NCBI GenBank assembly: GCA_014529385.2
Contig: CM043970.1
Span: 66,105,996-66,169,995 of the forward strand
DNA from: Adiantum capillus-veneris
Lineage: Eukaryota; Streptophyta; Polypodiopsida; Polypodiales; Pteridaceae
DNA: 64,000 nt
Reading direction: 5' to 3'
Within the stretch, counting starts at the first letter, position 1, and every line of letters starts with the position of its first letter. Made by a program: the position numbers and the translations under genes. This document shows positions 32,961 to 44,984 of the stretch, piece by piece. Under the pieces are notes generated by a model that was given only the letters and a program-made list of their open reading frames with translations, did no database searches and was not told where the DNA came from.

Positions 32961-35499
32961 CAATCTCAAAAGGTGCCTTGCCAGTAGATGAATGCACCGT
33001 ATTATTGTACGCATACTCAAGCATAGGCAAATACTGTTCCCACTTGCCTTTATTATCTGACACATAACATTTCAGCAGATCTAAGACAGTAGAATTAGCC
33101 TCTTCTGACTGTCCATCAGTTTGTGGATGAAACGAAGACGAAAACTTGAGCGTAGTGCCCATGTTCTCAAACAATCCTCTCCAGAACAAACTGGTCATGC
33201 GAGGATCACGATCACTGATAATCGATTGTGGCATACCATGGTACTTAAACACATTGTACATGAACAAGCGTGCCATCTGATCAGATTTTATCTTCTTCCT
33301 GACAGGGATAAAATGGGCCTGTTTGCTGAACCTGCAGATAATGGTCCATATACCATCATTCCCTGTTGGCGTCCTTGGAAGATCAAAGATAAAGTCCATA
33401 GCAATGCTTTCCCATGGCTTATCCGGAATCGGCAGTGGTTGTAACAACCCTGGTGCCTTTTGCCTGTCAAACTTGACCTTTTGGCAAACTATGCATGCTC
33501 GCACAAAGGCATCCACATCTCTCCTCAAGGTAGGCCAATAGAAGAACGTCTCTACCGCTTTAACTGTTGCATCAATGCCACGATGCCCTGCATATGGTGG
33601 GACATGACTCTCTTCCATGACCTTATGTCGCAGTGGCCTAGTGACACAAAGTCTGCCATGCATCATCATAAAACCATCTCTGAGGAGGTAGTGCTCGTGA
33701 TGTTGCCCCTCTTGTAACTGCTCAAAGATCCTTGCAAAATCTTCATCAGCAGTATACTGTTCCTTCATGTCATCTAACTCATGATGATAAGGAATTGACA
33801 CAGCTGAAATTTGTGGCTTTCTTGATAACGCATCAGCCACAACATTCTTCTTGCCTTCCACATGCATAATCTGGAAGTGGAACATGGAAAGAATGTTTGC
33901 CCATCGCATATGCTTTTCGGATAACTTTGACTGTGTCAAGAAGTATCGCAAGGTCTGGTGATCTGTTTTGACAACAAAATCAGCACCTAAGAGGTAGTGC
34001 TTCCAGCTAGAAAGCGCATGAATCACGGCCAAGAGCTCTTTCTCATAGACTTGCATAGTCCTCTCTGGCCCTTGCAAAATTCGGCTTTCATAAGCTACTA
34101 CCCGTCCATCTTGCATTAGCACTGCTCCGATGCTACGGCCACACGCGTCACACTGGACCACAAATGACTTCCTGAGATCTGGCCAAACAATAACTGGATC
34201 TGAAGTCAACTTTTCCTTTAAGAGACTAAAAGCTGAAATCTCTTTTTGGGTCCATCTGAAAGTGACTTCTTTCTTTTGCAATGTGTGAAGAGGCGATGCT
34301 ATCTCTGCAAAATTTCTGATAAACCTTCTATAGTAGGAACACAATCCCAAGAAGCTTCTGACATCGTGCACAGTCTTCAAGTCTGGCCATGTCTTGATAG
34401 CTTCGACCTTTGCGAGATCCATTCTAACACCATCCTTTGAGACTATGTGGCCCAGAAAGTGGATCTCTTCGAGGAAGAATTCACTTTTCTTAGGATTGAC
34501 AAGTAACCTCTGACTGCGCAGCTCTTCGAACACAATGGTCAAGTGACGCCTATGCTCCTCTTCATTCTTCGAATACACTATCATGTCATCGAAGAATGTT
34601 CCAACAAACTGTTCATGCGAGCGGAAGATCCGGTCCATCATTCTGTTGAACGTGGCAGGAGCATTTGTTAGCCCAAACGGCATCACTAGAAACTCATGAA
34701 GACCAAATGTCGTTCTAAACGCAGTCTTGTGCACATCCTCTGGCCTTATACGAATCTGATGGTACCCACTCTTAAGGTCTATCGTGCTGAAAATTGCAGC
34801 ACCCTCTAAACGATCGAGAATATCATCAATGCGAGGAATAGGAAACCTATTCTTGATGGTATTCTTATTCAACGCATGGTATTCAATACACATGCACCAT
34901 GAGCCATCCTTCTTCTGCACTAGGAGCATTGGGGAGCAAAAGGGTGAAGAACTAGGCTGAATCAGCCCCTTCTCTAATAACTCCTCAACCTGGCCCATAA
35001 TCTCTTTTTGTTGCGCCGCACTAACCCTGTAGGGAGGTCTATTTGGTGGGCTACACCCTGGCACCAAATCTATCCGATGGTCCTCAGGTCTCTCTGGCGG
35101 CAATTGCGACGGTAATGAATCAAAAAAACAGTCACTAAACTTTTGCAAAAATGCTGACCTTTCTTTATCTAACACAGATAAATTTGACTGATCACTACCT
35201 GAGACATCACGTGCAAAAATCATGTACACAGAAAGATGATTCTTTATTACAGAAGTGATAGCAGAAGCAGATACAATAGGGACTGACTCTCCTTTAAGCT
35301 TTACATCCAAGATGTGAGTTTTGCCCCTATGCTGTACAGTGATCTTTTTGTTGTAGGCATCCAAGAATCCATGTACTCGGAACATCCACGGGATCCCCAA
35401 CAAAGGCGTCACAACCTTCCAGCGGCATAATGTAAAACTCTTCAGTGTCCACATACGACTGAATATGCAGACGCAGTTTTCCAATGATGGGAGTAACAC
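32917..35499 (-). CDS. Chromovirus pol: RT, RNase H and integrase core
   Basis: An 860-codon open frame. RT: LVQKKDGSWCMCIEYHALN, FSTIDLKSGYHQIRI (first catalytic Asp), MPFGLTNAPATFNRMMD, and FFDDMIVYS (catalytic DD). RNase H: VVQCDACGRSIGAVLMQ, YEKELLAVIHAL, KTDHQTLRYFL. Integrase: HRGIDATVKAVETFFYWP with CIVCQ (HHCC finger), AMDFIFDLP, ISDRDPRMTS and DGQSEEANS (DDE residues). All catalytic residues are in place. The frame joins protease by a one-base shift near 35400 and loses the C-terminus by another near 32955. Confidence 0.96.
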   Translation of the reverse strand: MLLPSLENCVCIFSRMWTLKSFTLCRWKVVTPLLGIPWMFRVHGFLDAYNKKITVQHRGKTHILDVKLKGESVPIVSASAITSVIKNHLSVYMIFARDVSGSDQSNLSVLDKERSAFLQKFSDCFFDSLPSQLPPERPEDHRIDLVPGCSPPNRPPYRVSAAQQKEIMGQVEELLEKGLIQPSSSPFCSPMLLVQKKDGSWCMCIEYHALNKNTIKNRFPIPRIDDILDRLEGAAIFSTIDLKSGYHQIRIRPEDVHKTAFRTTFGLHEFLVMPFGLTNAPATFNRMMDRIFRSHEQFVGTFFDDMIVYSKNEEEHRRHLTIVFEELRSQRLLVNPKKSEFFLEEIHFLGHIVSKDGVRMDLAKVEAIKTWPDLKTVHDVRSFLGLCSYYRRFIRNFAEIASPLHTLQKKEVTFRWTQKEISAFSLLKEKLTSDPVIVWPDLRKSFVVQCDACGRSIGAVLMQDGRVVAYESRILQGPERTMQVYEKELLAVIHALSSWKHYLLGADFVVKTDHQTLRYFLTQSKLSEKHMRWANILSMFHFQIMHVEGKKNVVADALSRKPQISAVSIPYHHELDDMKEQYTADEDFARIFEQLQEGQHHEHYLLRDGFMMMHGRLCVTRPLRHKVMEESHVPPYAGHRGIDATVKAVETFFYWPTLRRDVDAFVRACIVCQKVKFDRQKAPGLLQPLPIPDKPWESIAMDFIFDLPRTPTGNDGIWTIICRFSKQAHFIPVRKKIKSDQMARLFMYNVFKYHGMPQSIISDRDPRMTSLFWRGLFENMGTTLKFSSSFHPQTDGQSEEANSTVLDLLKCYVSDNKGKWEQYLPMLEYAYNNTVHSSTGKAPFEIVEGGPHSAYKGQDL

Positions 35500-35665
35500 A
35501 CTCTGAGTGGCCAGGACATGCCAACCCTGCCTCTGCTGTGTACCCCATCTCTTCAGCTCTGATGCCCAGCTTCATAGCTAACTCTGGTGAGATAAAGTTG
35601 GCTTTGGCACCTGGATCAAAAAAGATGAGTGCCGTCTGATCCCTAACTTTACCCCATGTCTGCAT
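35400..35665 (-). CDS. Chromovirus aspartic protease
   Basis: ALIFFDPGAKANFISPELAM has the catalytic Asp in a DPGA motif, common in plant Ty3 elements, followed by IIGKLRLH and FYIMPLEGCDAF. It lies in a different frame from gag (overlap 35578-35665) and from RT. Either a programmed frameshift or a mutation joins them; sequence alone cannot tell. Confidence 0.85.
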
Positions 35666-37461
35666 AACTCATTGGCATCTGTGCTGGGCCTGTCACCCAC
35701 CATGTCTGGCACTAAACCTGTCGTGGGTTTTGGCTTCTTGCCTTTCTGGTCTTCTTTATCCTCTGAGTCAGCTGGTCTTTTCCTTTGTGGACAATTGATA
35801 GAAAAGTGACCAGGCTGCTCGCATATAAAGCATTTGTTCTCAGCCATTAGGACCTTCTTTTCCTCGAGCGACTTGCGCACAAAAGGCTTCCTTTTCTGTT
35901 TCTTTGCCTGCGCTCCAGAAGTCCCGGCTGAATCCTTGTCTTTGGTGGCCTTTTCTGACCCCTGTGATGCATCAGGAGTCGTTTTCACAAAGGGCTTCTT
36001 CGCTGAATTTTTCTTTTGCTGCCCTCCTTTATCACTGCTCGGAAATCCACTGTCCTCTCCTTTCAACAAGGCAAGACCAATATTCGCAACTTCCATAAGC
36101 TGAGTAAGGGTAGCCACTTTGTTCTTTGTACAGTAATCGCGAAGCCCTTTAGGCAGCCCACAACAGTACTTCTCTATCTGCTCTGTCAATGGCACAAATC
36201 TGTAAGAGGTCACTGAGAGTAATGCTTTACAAAACCTCCTATTGTACTCCAACAAGCTCTTGCACGAAGCTGCCGTAAGTTGGTGCCAATCTGTCAGGAC
36301 ATCGGCTTCAAATTCATTTGATAGCCAAGCGGATGCAAACATTTGCTTGAAGTAAACCCAAGTGGCGGATGCCTGTCCTTGCATTAACAATGTCATCCAC
36401 CATGTAAGCGCATTGTCCTTTAAGAAAGTGGCAGCTTTCCTGACCTTCGAGGCCTCTGTAAAATTCCCTCCCGCATAAGCTGTATCAAACTGCTGGAGGA
36501 AAGTGAGTGCCTTTGTCTTGTCCTCGAAACCACTGAAGGTACTGAACTTTACTGCTGCACCACCTTTTTTGTAAGCCTTCGGCTTCTCTAGTGCCCCCAA
36601 GTTGTCATATGGAATGGTCTGCAACATGGGCACTGTACTAGGCATCATCGGCACGTGTTGGCCATTCACATTTTGCGTCAGAGGTGCGATATCTGGCTGC
36701 TGTCCAGAAAAACCAGCCATGCCAAAATGACCCTGTGGCATCCCAAACTGGCCGTGGTTGCTCTGAAAACCCTGCTGCATGCCGATACTACCATACATGG
36801 GGTTAGGCATGATGCCTTGCATACCCCCGAACACTGTTCCTGGCATGTACGGCTGACTTCCAGACGCATAACCAGCCATACTTTGGAACACTGATCCACC
36901 CCCGAAATACCCAGGATGTACCGTGGGTGGTGGAAAAAATGAGTGCATAGCCTGGTATCCAGCTCCTTGTCCATTCAAGACAGCATGCTGGCTCTGAAAG
37001 GTGGCGGGCTGAACTGGCATAACCTGTGGAATAGGCGTTCTAGCCACCTGTTCAAGCACGGGAGGAACCTGCTTTGGAGCCCCCGACTCCGCAACATGCG
37101 AGTGTTCACTTTCCTCCTGCGTCACATGAAGTACCTGGGCTTGAGTATCAACAAGCTCCGTACGCGGCGTAGGTTGCCTATTTTGCTGTTGCACTGGTGG
37201 CACTTGCAAGAATTCCATAAACCTTGGATTCTGCACCAGCTGCGAAAAGACATTCACCGCGGCAACTAACTGAGTCTTGAACGCATCATCCTCAAGTTGC
37301 CCTGTCATAAAGCCCTGTACTAGTGGAGGGACATTCACGTTGACAGGAGGTACAGACTGACGTGGCCGTGAGCTCTCGCCAATCTCAAAAACCATAGGAA
37401 TCTCTTGCCTGTCCTTTGAAGAGGAACCCTCTTCCATAATTCCCTTCCCCTTGTCGGCCAT
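35578..37461 (-). CDS. Chromovirus gag
   Basis: Open frame of about 627 codons from ATG 37461 (MADKGKGIMEEGSSS); an ATG at 37485 is 8 codons upstream. N-terminal low-complexity region rich in Gln, Pro, Gly and Met, then the capsid VKFSTFSGFEDKTKALTFLQ, TWWMTLLMQ and RYRF-type helices, a Lys-rich linker, and a zinc knuckle CFICEQPGHFSINC (CX2CX4HX4C) near 35790-35835. The N-terminal region (Gly/Met/Gln, residues about 190-290) is unusually long for this family, as far as I know. Uninterrupted. Confidence 0.93.
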   Translation of the reverse strand: MADKGKGIMEEGSSSKDRQEIPMVFEIGESSRPRQSVPPVNVNVPPLVQGFMTGQLEDDAFKTQLVAAVNVFSQLVQNPRFMEFLQVPPVQQQNRQPTPRTELVDTQAQVLHVTQEESEHSHVAESGAPKQVPPVLEQVARTPIPQVMPVQPATFQSQHAVLNGQGAGYQAMHSFFPPPTVHPGYFGGGSVFQSMAGYASGSQPYMPGTVFGGMQGIMPNPMYGSIGMQQGFQSNHGQFGMPQGHFGMAGFSGQQPDIAPLTQNVNGQHVPMMPSTVPMLQTIPYDNLGALEKPKAYKKGGAAVKFSTFSGFEDKTKALTFLQQFDTAYAGGNFTEASKVRKAATFLKDNALTWWMTLLMQGQASATWVYFKQMFASAWLSNEFEADVLTDWHQLTAASCKSLLEYNRRFCKALLSVTSYRFVPLTEQIEKYCCGLPKGLRDYCTKNKVATLTQLMEVANIGLALLKGEDSGFPSSDKGGQQKKNSAKKPFVKTTPDASQGSEKATKDKDSAGTSGAQAKKQKRKPFVRKSLEEKKVLMAENKCFICEQPGHFSINCPQRKRPADSEDKEDQKGKKPKPTTGLVPDMVGDRPSTDANELCRHGVKLGIRRHSSFLIQVPKPTLSHQS

Positions 37462-37541
37462 AGTGTAATCCCCGTGTTCCTGCACTGTGTGTCTTTACCC
37501 TGAACAATCCAGGCTCACTCTTTGAGGAAAAAGTGATTGAT

Positions 37542-37559
37542 ATCCCGGCAATGGAACCA
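37542..37559 (-). other. Chromovirus primer binding site (tRNA-Glu-like)
   Basis: The minus strand reads TGGTTCCATTGCCGGGAT directly after the 5' LTR. Its complement has a T-stem-like CCCGG, an acceptor strand CAATGGA and ACCA, fitting a plant tRNA-Glu 3' end from general knowledge. The other LTR elements here use initiator tRNA-Met. Confidence 0.65.
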
Positions 37560-39044
37560 TGAAACCGGCCCGTAGGGCGGTAGGTGTTGGCTTTCACCCG
37601 AAATTCTTTACCTTAGACACACACACACACACAGAGCACTTGCAAAGGAGACCTGTAACGGGAATTAACACTTAATCACACACACGGCTCGGAAGCTAGA
37701 ATGCTCTGAGCAGACACCGACAACGTGTAGGCCCCAAAATTGGCGCCCCTTTCGGTATTTCTTTATTCTTTTAGGAGGGTAAATTACAAGGTAAGGTCCT
37801 GGGAATCCTTCACGTGTATCCACCTAGATACCATTTGATTTGGCCAAATTTCGGCAGCATAACAGCCCCAAAACTTGCGCGGAACCAATTCCCCTGGTAG
37901 AACTTACTTGCACTGGCGTATACCCTCTGATTCCTGTCCAAAAACAGTAAATTCAGCACGCTGTATTTACTGGTTTTTGCCCTGTTTTCAGCCCCAAATA
38001 GTCCCCTAACTGTCCTCTGCCAATGGGGCACGATTCCCAATGGTCCTGGCGTCCGTATGGTTGGAAAACAGTAAAATTACAGCGCATACACAGCGCTGAT
38101 TTTGCACCTGTATGGTGAGGTTATGACCCTCACCAGTGCCTGCTTTGGAGCAGCAGCTAGCTACCCCTGTTCCTGCTCAAGGAGGCTCTTGCCTCAACAC
38201 AAAATCATGAACCCACACAACTGTACATTAATCAAATGAATAGCCCTCTTGTGGGGCATCACATAACTGCACGTAAGGGAGAGAGAGAGCAGTGTGTAGT
38301 GTGCAGGGCATCACTCCTAGCACCACACTGTACATGAGAGGGAAAGGAAGCACTCCATAGCTCTTAACCTGTGACAAAAGCTGAAATGAAGCCTCTCCCA
38401 GCATGAAAATCAGCGCCCATTTTTCTGCATGAGGCAAGTTCATGAGTTTTTGCCACTTGGCGCATTTACAAGCATTTGCCCGTTTCGGGTTTGCCGCTTA
38501 AAAATATCCTGACCGATTGCCCAGTTGACTTCGCGGCAGAGTTGTAAAATGTTCCCCTGGTCATACCGGAGGTAATGACGCGAACACATTTCACGGCCCA
38601 AAATAGCAGTTCCCTAAATTTTAGGAGATGCTTCCGTTGGGCTCCCACTGGTCTTCTGACCACCTATCCTCATTGGGACCGCATCCAAAAGTGCAATGTG
38701 GCCCAACTGTCGGATACTTTTTGTTGGTAGTCCCACCTTGACTTTACGCCTTAATTGAGTTCACTTCCTAGTATCCACCAACTTGCTAAGTGCGACGGGG
38801 GGACCTATATGATCTTGCTCTGAGCCTAGACATCCTCTTACCATACGAATTCCAGTGCCGACCACTTCCCGTCTGCGGGTGAATCTACCGTTCACATTGG
38901 CCATACAATGTCCGACCGTTTGCTACTTCAAAAAGAGGGTCTCAAAACAAATAAAATAAACCCCATTGGAAAGAAACCAACAACCAAGGTTAGTAGTAGC
39001 CACATCCTTGTGACATGGTTAATAACTGCCACGTCCTCGTGACA
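37560..39044 (-). repeat. Chromovirus 5' LTR, 1,485 bp
   Basis: Same ends as the 3' LTR. Shared LTR block in reverse at 37730-37762. Confidence 0.95.
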
Positions 39045-39049
39045 ATATC

Positions 39050-40899
39050 TGTCGTGATAGATCCGAGATCCATTGGCTGCCGAGTCCTGAGAGGAGGTTT
39101 GCTCGCGGCTGCAGATGCGATTATCATCCAATTCACCCTTTTCCGCTGCACCTTTGACAAGTAGAGCCCAACAAGAGAGCGTCTCTATTGGGGCAGTCCC
39201 TAGGGGTGCAGATTGGCTAGTGTCGACAAGTAGACGGAGCACTTCTCCTAATGTTTTTGCTCTATCTTGGTGGTGTTTTCGAGATCTGCCCAGCGTTTTT
39301 TCTGGGTAGTAGGAGCAATGTTGGGTGATTCTCTTGGGTGTAGTTCCCTCCTCAGGGTAGCCTTACATAGGCTTTGCAATCATGAGTGGTATGTGTGGTT
39401 AATGCGAGGTCAAAGCAATGCGTTTTTCTTGGATATGATGAGTCTGGCAAGATGGAATAGTGTATATGGGACCCAAAGGCTACAGCATTTTTAACGGGCA
39501 GTTAGTGCTGGATAGAGTGCATAATGCATCAGGTGTTGGCCAACAAGAGGTCAAAATCCTATGGTTATGCATGACGTTAAGCATGGTGATAATATTGAGC
39601 CAGTGTTGAGGAAGTCCACAAGTTGGTATTTGCTAAGGGAAAAATCTGTGCTGTTGTTTGCATGAATAGAGTGTGTGTATCGTTATACTCTGATCATTTT
39701 CAGTTTTAAACAAGGGAAAACTACCAAAATAGCCCTGAAATTTGTAAAAATTTTCAAAATGCTTTTCAAATTTCAAAAATTCCCAAAATACCTGCCAAGA
39801 AAATGCTCTTGAATTTTTCCAAGATTTCCAAATGACCTTTAATCTTACAAACATCTCCTAAGGTTTTGTTTGCAACTCTTCAACAGATACTCTCAACAGT
39901 TGATGATAGAACTAGGATTTTAGATGGTGTTATTGGTTCTCGGGTTCCTTATTTCTAGACAAAAATGCCTCTATTTGTGAGCTCATTGGTGATTTTTTTT
40001 TTCTATGACACTTCATAGATAAATCTCTATGGTCAAAAGAATAAACCATGCAAAAATTTGTCCGAAATTGGTACAATCTATTTGGGGAATCTCCATAAAT
40101 TTCAGGGGTTGTAATTTTCCCTTTAAGTAACAAAAAATCTTGGCGTATTGTACGAACTTGTCCTTGTTGAGGGTATTGTACTCACCCTGTATTGTACATA
40201 CTGTACAGAAATCTTGTTACAAGAGCTTTATCTTCGGAGTGCTCCATAGCTACTCCGTTCAAGTGGGAGGGTTGCACATTGGCCTTTAACTGGGAGAGTT
40301 ATGGGGTGAAGGCAATGTGCTTCATATGACTAATCTTCTAAACCTTATACCAACTCTCTACTTTATCTGAATAAGATTCAGGTGCTATTGCTGACTGCAC
40401 ATTGCAGGAGCTCCACCAACACTAGTGCACTGCTCTTCTGACTCCTCTTTGTAATGTCTAGTGTGCACACTGCTGCCAAGGGTACAATGTTTACCTTGTG
40501 CTGGATTGGTGGGATGGGGGACGAGGCTTAGAGGAGAACTTTGTTACCACAAGAAAGAAAGAAAGGTCTTTTTACATCTATTAAAGGCCGAAGTCGGCCT
40601 ATGAGACATATCAAATATACATGTGTGTCCTCCATTGATTGGTAGGGGGAAGGGTGATTCACGCGAAACAAGGGAGACGGCTCGGGACGGTGAACGGGGG
40701 GTAGTTGGACAGGAAGCCCAAAAATGGGCGTCCCATGTTACTATGGATTGGAAGTTGTGTATAAAGGATTTATGTCTCAATCATTAGAATTTAAACATTT
40801 CTTTTTGTTTTCATGGCTGCAGATGTTCTTGAAGTTGTTTCGTATAAATGTTTGGTTGAAATTTGGGACATCGGTCATAAGAGCTCATTTTATCTGCAG
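39050..40899. other. Last part of intron 1, no element recognised
   Basis: 39050-39330 continues the sequence interrupted by the chromovirus. 39700-39850 is AT-rich with many TTTCAAA and AAAATT words. 40500-40760 contains AGGCCGAAGTCGGCCTA, a short palindrome. Nothing else assignable. Confidence 0.4.
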
Positions 40900-41129
40900 G
40901 CGAGGTCAGTATGTCGCTTGATGTGGATAGCAATGAGTGGAGCAAAGTGATGGCCACAAATCTGCAAGGATTGTGGTTGATGAGTAAGGCTGTTGGGAAG
41001 AGAATGCAAGCAGCAAAGATAGCTGGGTCCATAATGAACATATCATCCACAGCAAGTTTGGAACGGGGACTTTTGGTTGGGAATGCCGCCTATGCTGCAT
41101 CAAAAGCAGCTGTAAATCAGCTCACAAAG
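40900..41129 (+). CDS. Short-chain dehydrogenase/reductase, exon 2 of 3 (residues 107-183)
   Basis: Second exon, starting after TTTTATCTGCAG. It completes the Gly codon left open by exon 1. It encodes the catalytic Asn (MATNLQG, N127), the catalytic Ser in NISSTAS (S156 most likely) and the YxxxK pair in YAASKAA (Y171, K175), so the full Asn-Ser-Tyr-Lys tetrad is present. The exon ends LTK at AAG|GTTTGAG with phase 0. The 15-residue Ser-to-Tyr spacing is that of the plant subgroup rather than the 13 of bacterial FabG. No stops or frameshifts. Confidence 0.93.
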
Positions 41130-41321
41130 GTTTGAGTATATGCTGCTGCAGTTTTGTTGGTCCTATGGGATGGTGGGGTTGTTTGTTTGTGTGTGTGTTT
41201 GGAAGAGGGGGGGGGGGGGTTTGTTGTTTGTGTGTGTCATGGAAGAGCACCGCTCTTGAATTAAACAATTGCGACTATTGTAAACTTTTTTTTAAAAATG
41301 CTAATAATATTGCAATTGCAG
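41130..41321 (+). other. Intron 2 of the SDR gene, 192 bp
   Basis: GTTTGAG donor and a TTGCAATTGCAG acceptor, phase 0. It contains a poly-G run near 41208-41219 and GT-rich sequence. Its normal size contrasts with intron 1. Confidence 0.9.
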
Positions 41322-41600
41322 GTGATGGCTCTAGAACTTGGGAAATTCAGAATTCGTGTGAATGCTGTTGCAGTTGGACTTTTCAAGTCGGAGATCACCG
41401 AGGGGCTCTTTAGTAAGCCATGGATATATGCAGCAGCAGCAAAGGCTGTGCCCTTGCAAAGATGGGGTCTTGTAGATCCAGATATAACTTCTTTGATACT
41501 GCTGCTTGCAAGTGATTCTTCATCGTACATTTCAGGTAACATATTCATTGTAGATGGTGGATACTCAATTGCAGGAGTGTCGTTGCGGTCTTCCTTGTAA
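41322..41600 (+). CDS. Short-chain dehydrogenase/reductase, exon 3 of 3 (residues 184-275)
   Basis: Last exon, ending at a TAA at 41598-41600. It encodes VMALELG, RIRVNAVAVG (helix 5/beta-6 region), GLFKSEITEGL (a strong plant-subgroup signature after the Pro/Gly turn), VPLQRWG and the beta-7 motif YISGNIFIVDGG, ending SLRSSL. The three exons sum to 828 nt, a 275-residue protein, the usual SDR length, so the reading frame is complete. No AATAAA polyadenylation signal was seen soon after the stop. Confidence 0.93.
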   Translation: MMALELGKFRIRVNAVAVGLFKSEITEGLFSKPWIYAAAAKAVPLQRWGLVDPDITSLILLLASDSSSYISGNIFIVDGGYSIAGVSLRSSL

Positions 41601-41985
41601 AGCTACAAGATGGCCATGATTCATTTGTCAGAATCACATTTTTCCTCACAAGTAACCCCTTGTACATCTTGTGTAGACTGTAGTGCCATTTGTCATCATA
41701 GTTGTGGCTTCCCAATTGGGTTTGTAGCCATGCTTATAGCAACACATTTTGTCATTAGATAATTTGAGACTTTCTGAATTCAGTCCTAACTTAATCTATG
41801 TGCTCAAACTTCCATGGCTGTCATAACACCAAGATGTGTGTAGGGATTCACTATTGTTGGCATTCCCTTTGGGCTGAAAGGGATGCTGTTATGTCGAGGA
41901 AATTTTAGCCCACATACAATATAGAACCTTTGTGATGATCTTATGTTTTTTTTTTCCCCCTCTCTAGTCTATACTGGTCTTTCTC
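41601..41985. other. 3' flank of the SDR gene
   Basis: Presumed 3' UTR and downstream. No canonical AATAAA near the stop. Confidence 0.4.
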
Positions 41986-42040
41986 TTTCTCTCTCTCTCT
42001 CTCCCCCCCGCCCCGCCCCGCCCCCCCCCCCCCCCCCCGC
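41986..42040. repeat. (CT)n followed by C-rich run
   Basis: CT repeats then C runs with a few G, ending at GCCGAGC. It abuts the 5' truncation of the LINE. Confidence 0.9.
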
Positions 42041-44728
<2,688 letters not shown>

Positions 44729-44730
<2 letters not shown>

Positions 44731-44866
44731 ACGAGGAGAGTTGAACTCAAGACTGTTATTCAAGAGGGAAATGGCATAACCAATCTACCACACTTGGGAT
44801 AGTTTCCTACGACGTTAAAACAATCTTCTTCTTCTTCTGTGTGTGTGTGTGTGTGTGTGTGTGTAT
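44729..44866 (-). repeat. SINE-like repeat, inverted head joined to a direct body
   Basis: 44730-44795 is the reverse of the head of the repeat at 1859-1945 (GAGTTGAACTCAAGAC, AACCAATCTACCACACTTGG). 44796-44820 (GATAGTTTCCTACGACGTTA) matches the body at 1774-1795 in direct orientation, followed by (GT)n. The two halves are therefore in opposite orientations. Confidence 0.65.
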
Positions 44867-44879
44867 GCTTTTTGTATCC

Positions 44880-44978
44880 AGACCTGGTATTAGATTCACC
44901 ACATGTAACCTTTTGGTGTCATAGGTCATTTTGGCTTTTGAAGACGTTAATATTACATTTCATTTCATTTCTCTCGTG
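44880..44978 (+). mobile_element. LINE 3' end fragment
   Basis: GTGTCATAGGTCATTTTGGC and TTAATATTACATTTCATTTC match the tail of the LINE ending at 44329. Confidence 0.7.
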
Positions 44979-44984
44979 ACCAAG

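Larger units (their letters stand above)
30610..39044 (-). mobile_element. Ty3 chromovirus LTR retrotransposon, nearly intact and young
   Basis: 8,435 bp with TSD ATATC (30605-30609, 39045-39049). LTRs at 30610-32091 and 37560-39044 differ at roughly 22 positions by eye, about 1.5%, mostly transitions. On the minus strand: primer site, gag, protease, RT, RNase H, integrase, chromodomain, polypurine tract. Pol is broken by only a few single-base shifts, so it is the youngest large insertion in the gene. Confidence 0.96.
4156..40899 (+). other. Intron 1 of the SDR gene, 36,744 bp, built from retrotransposons
   Basis: The donor GTATCA at 4156 and acceptor TTTTATCTGCAG at 40899 join exons in matching phase (1 nt + 2 nt give a Gly codon). 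Three insertions defined by target-site duplications account for 23.6 kb, about 64% of it: copia 11344-19804 (with nested element), LINE 20686-27373 and chromovirus 30610-39044. The rest is older LTR and LINE debris and tandem repeats. Splicing across it is inferred from reading frame and homology, not observed. Confidence 0.88.
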
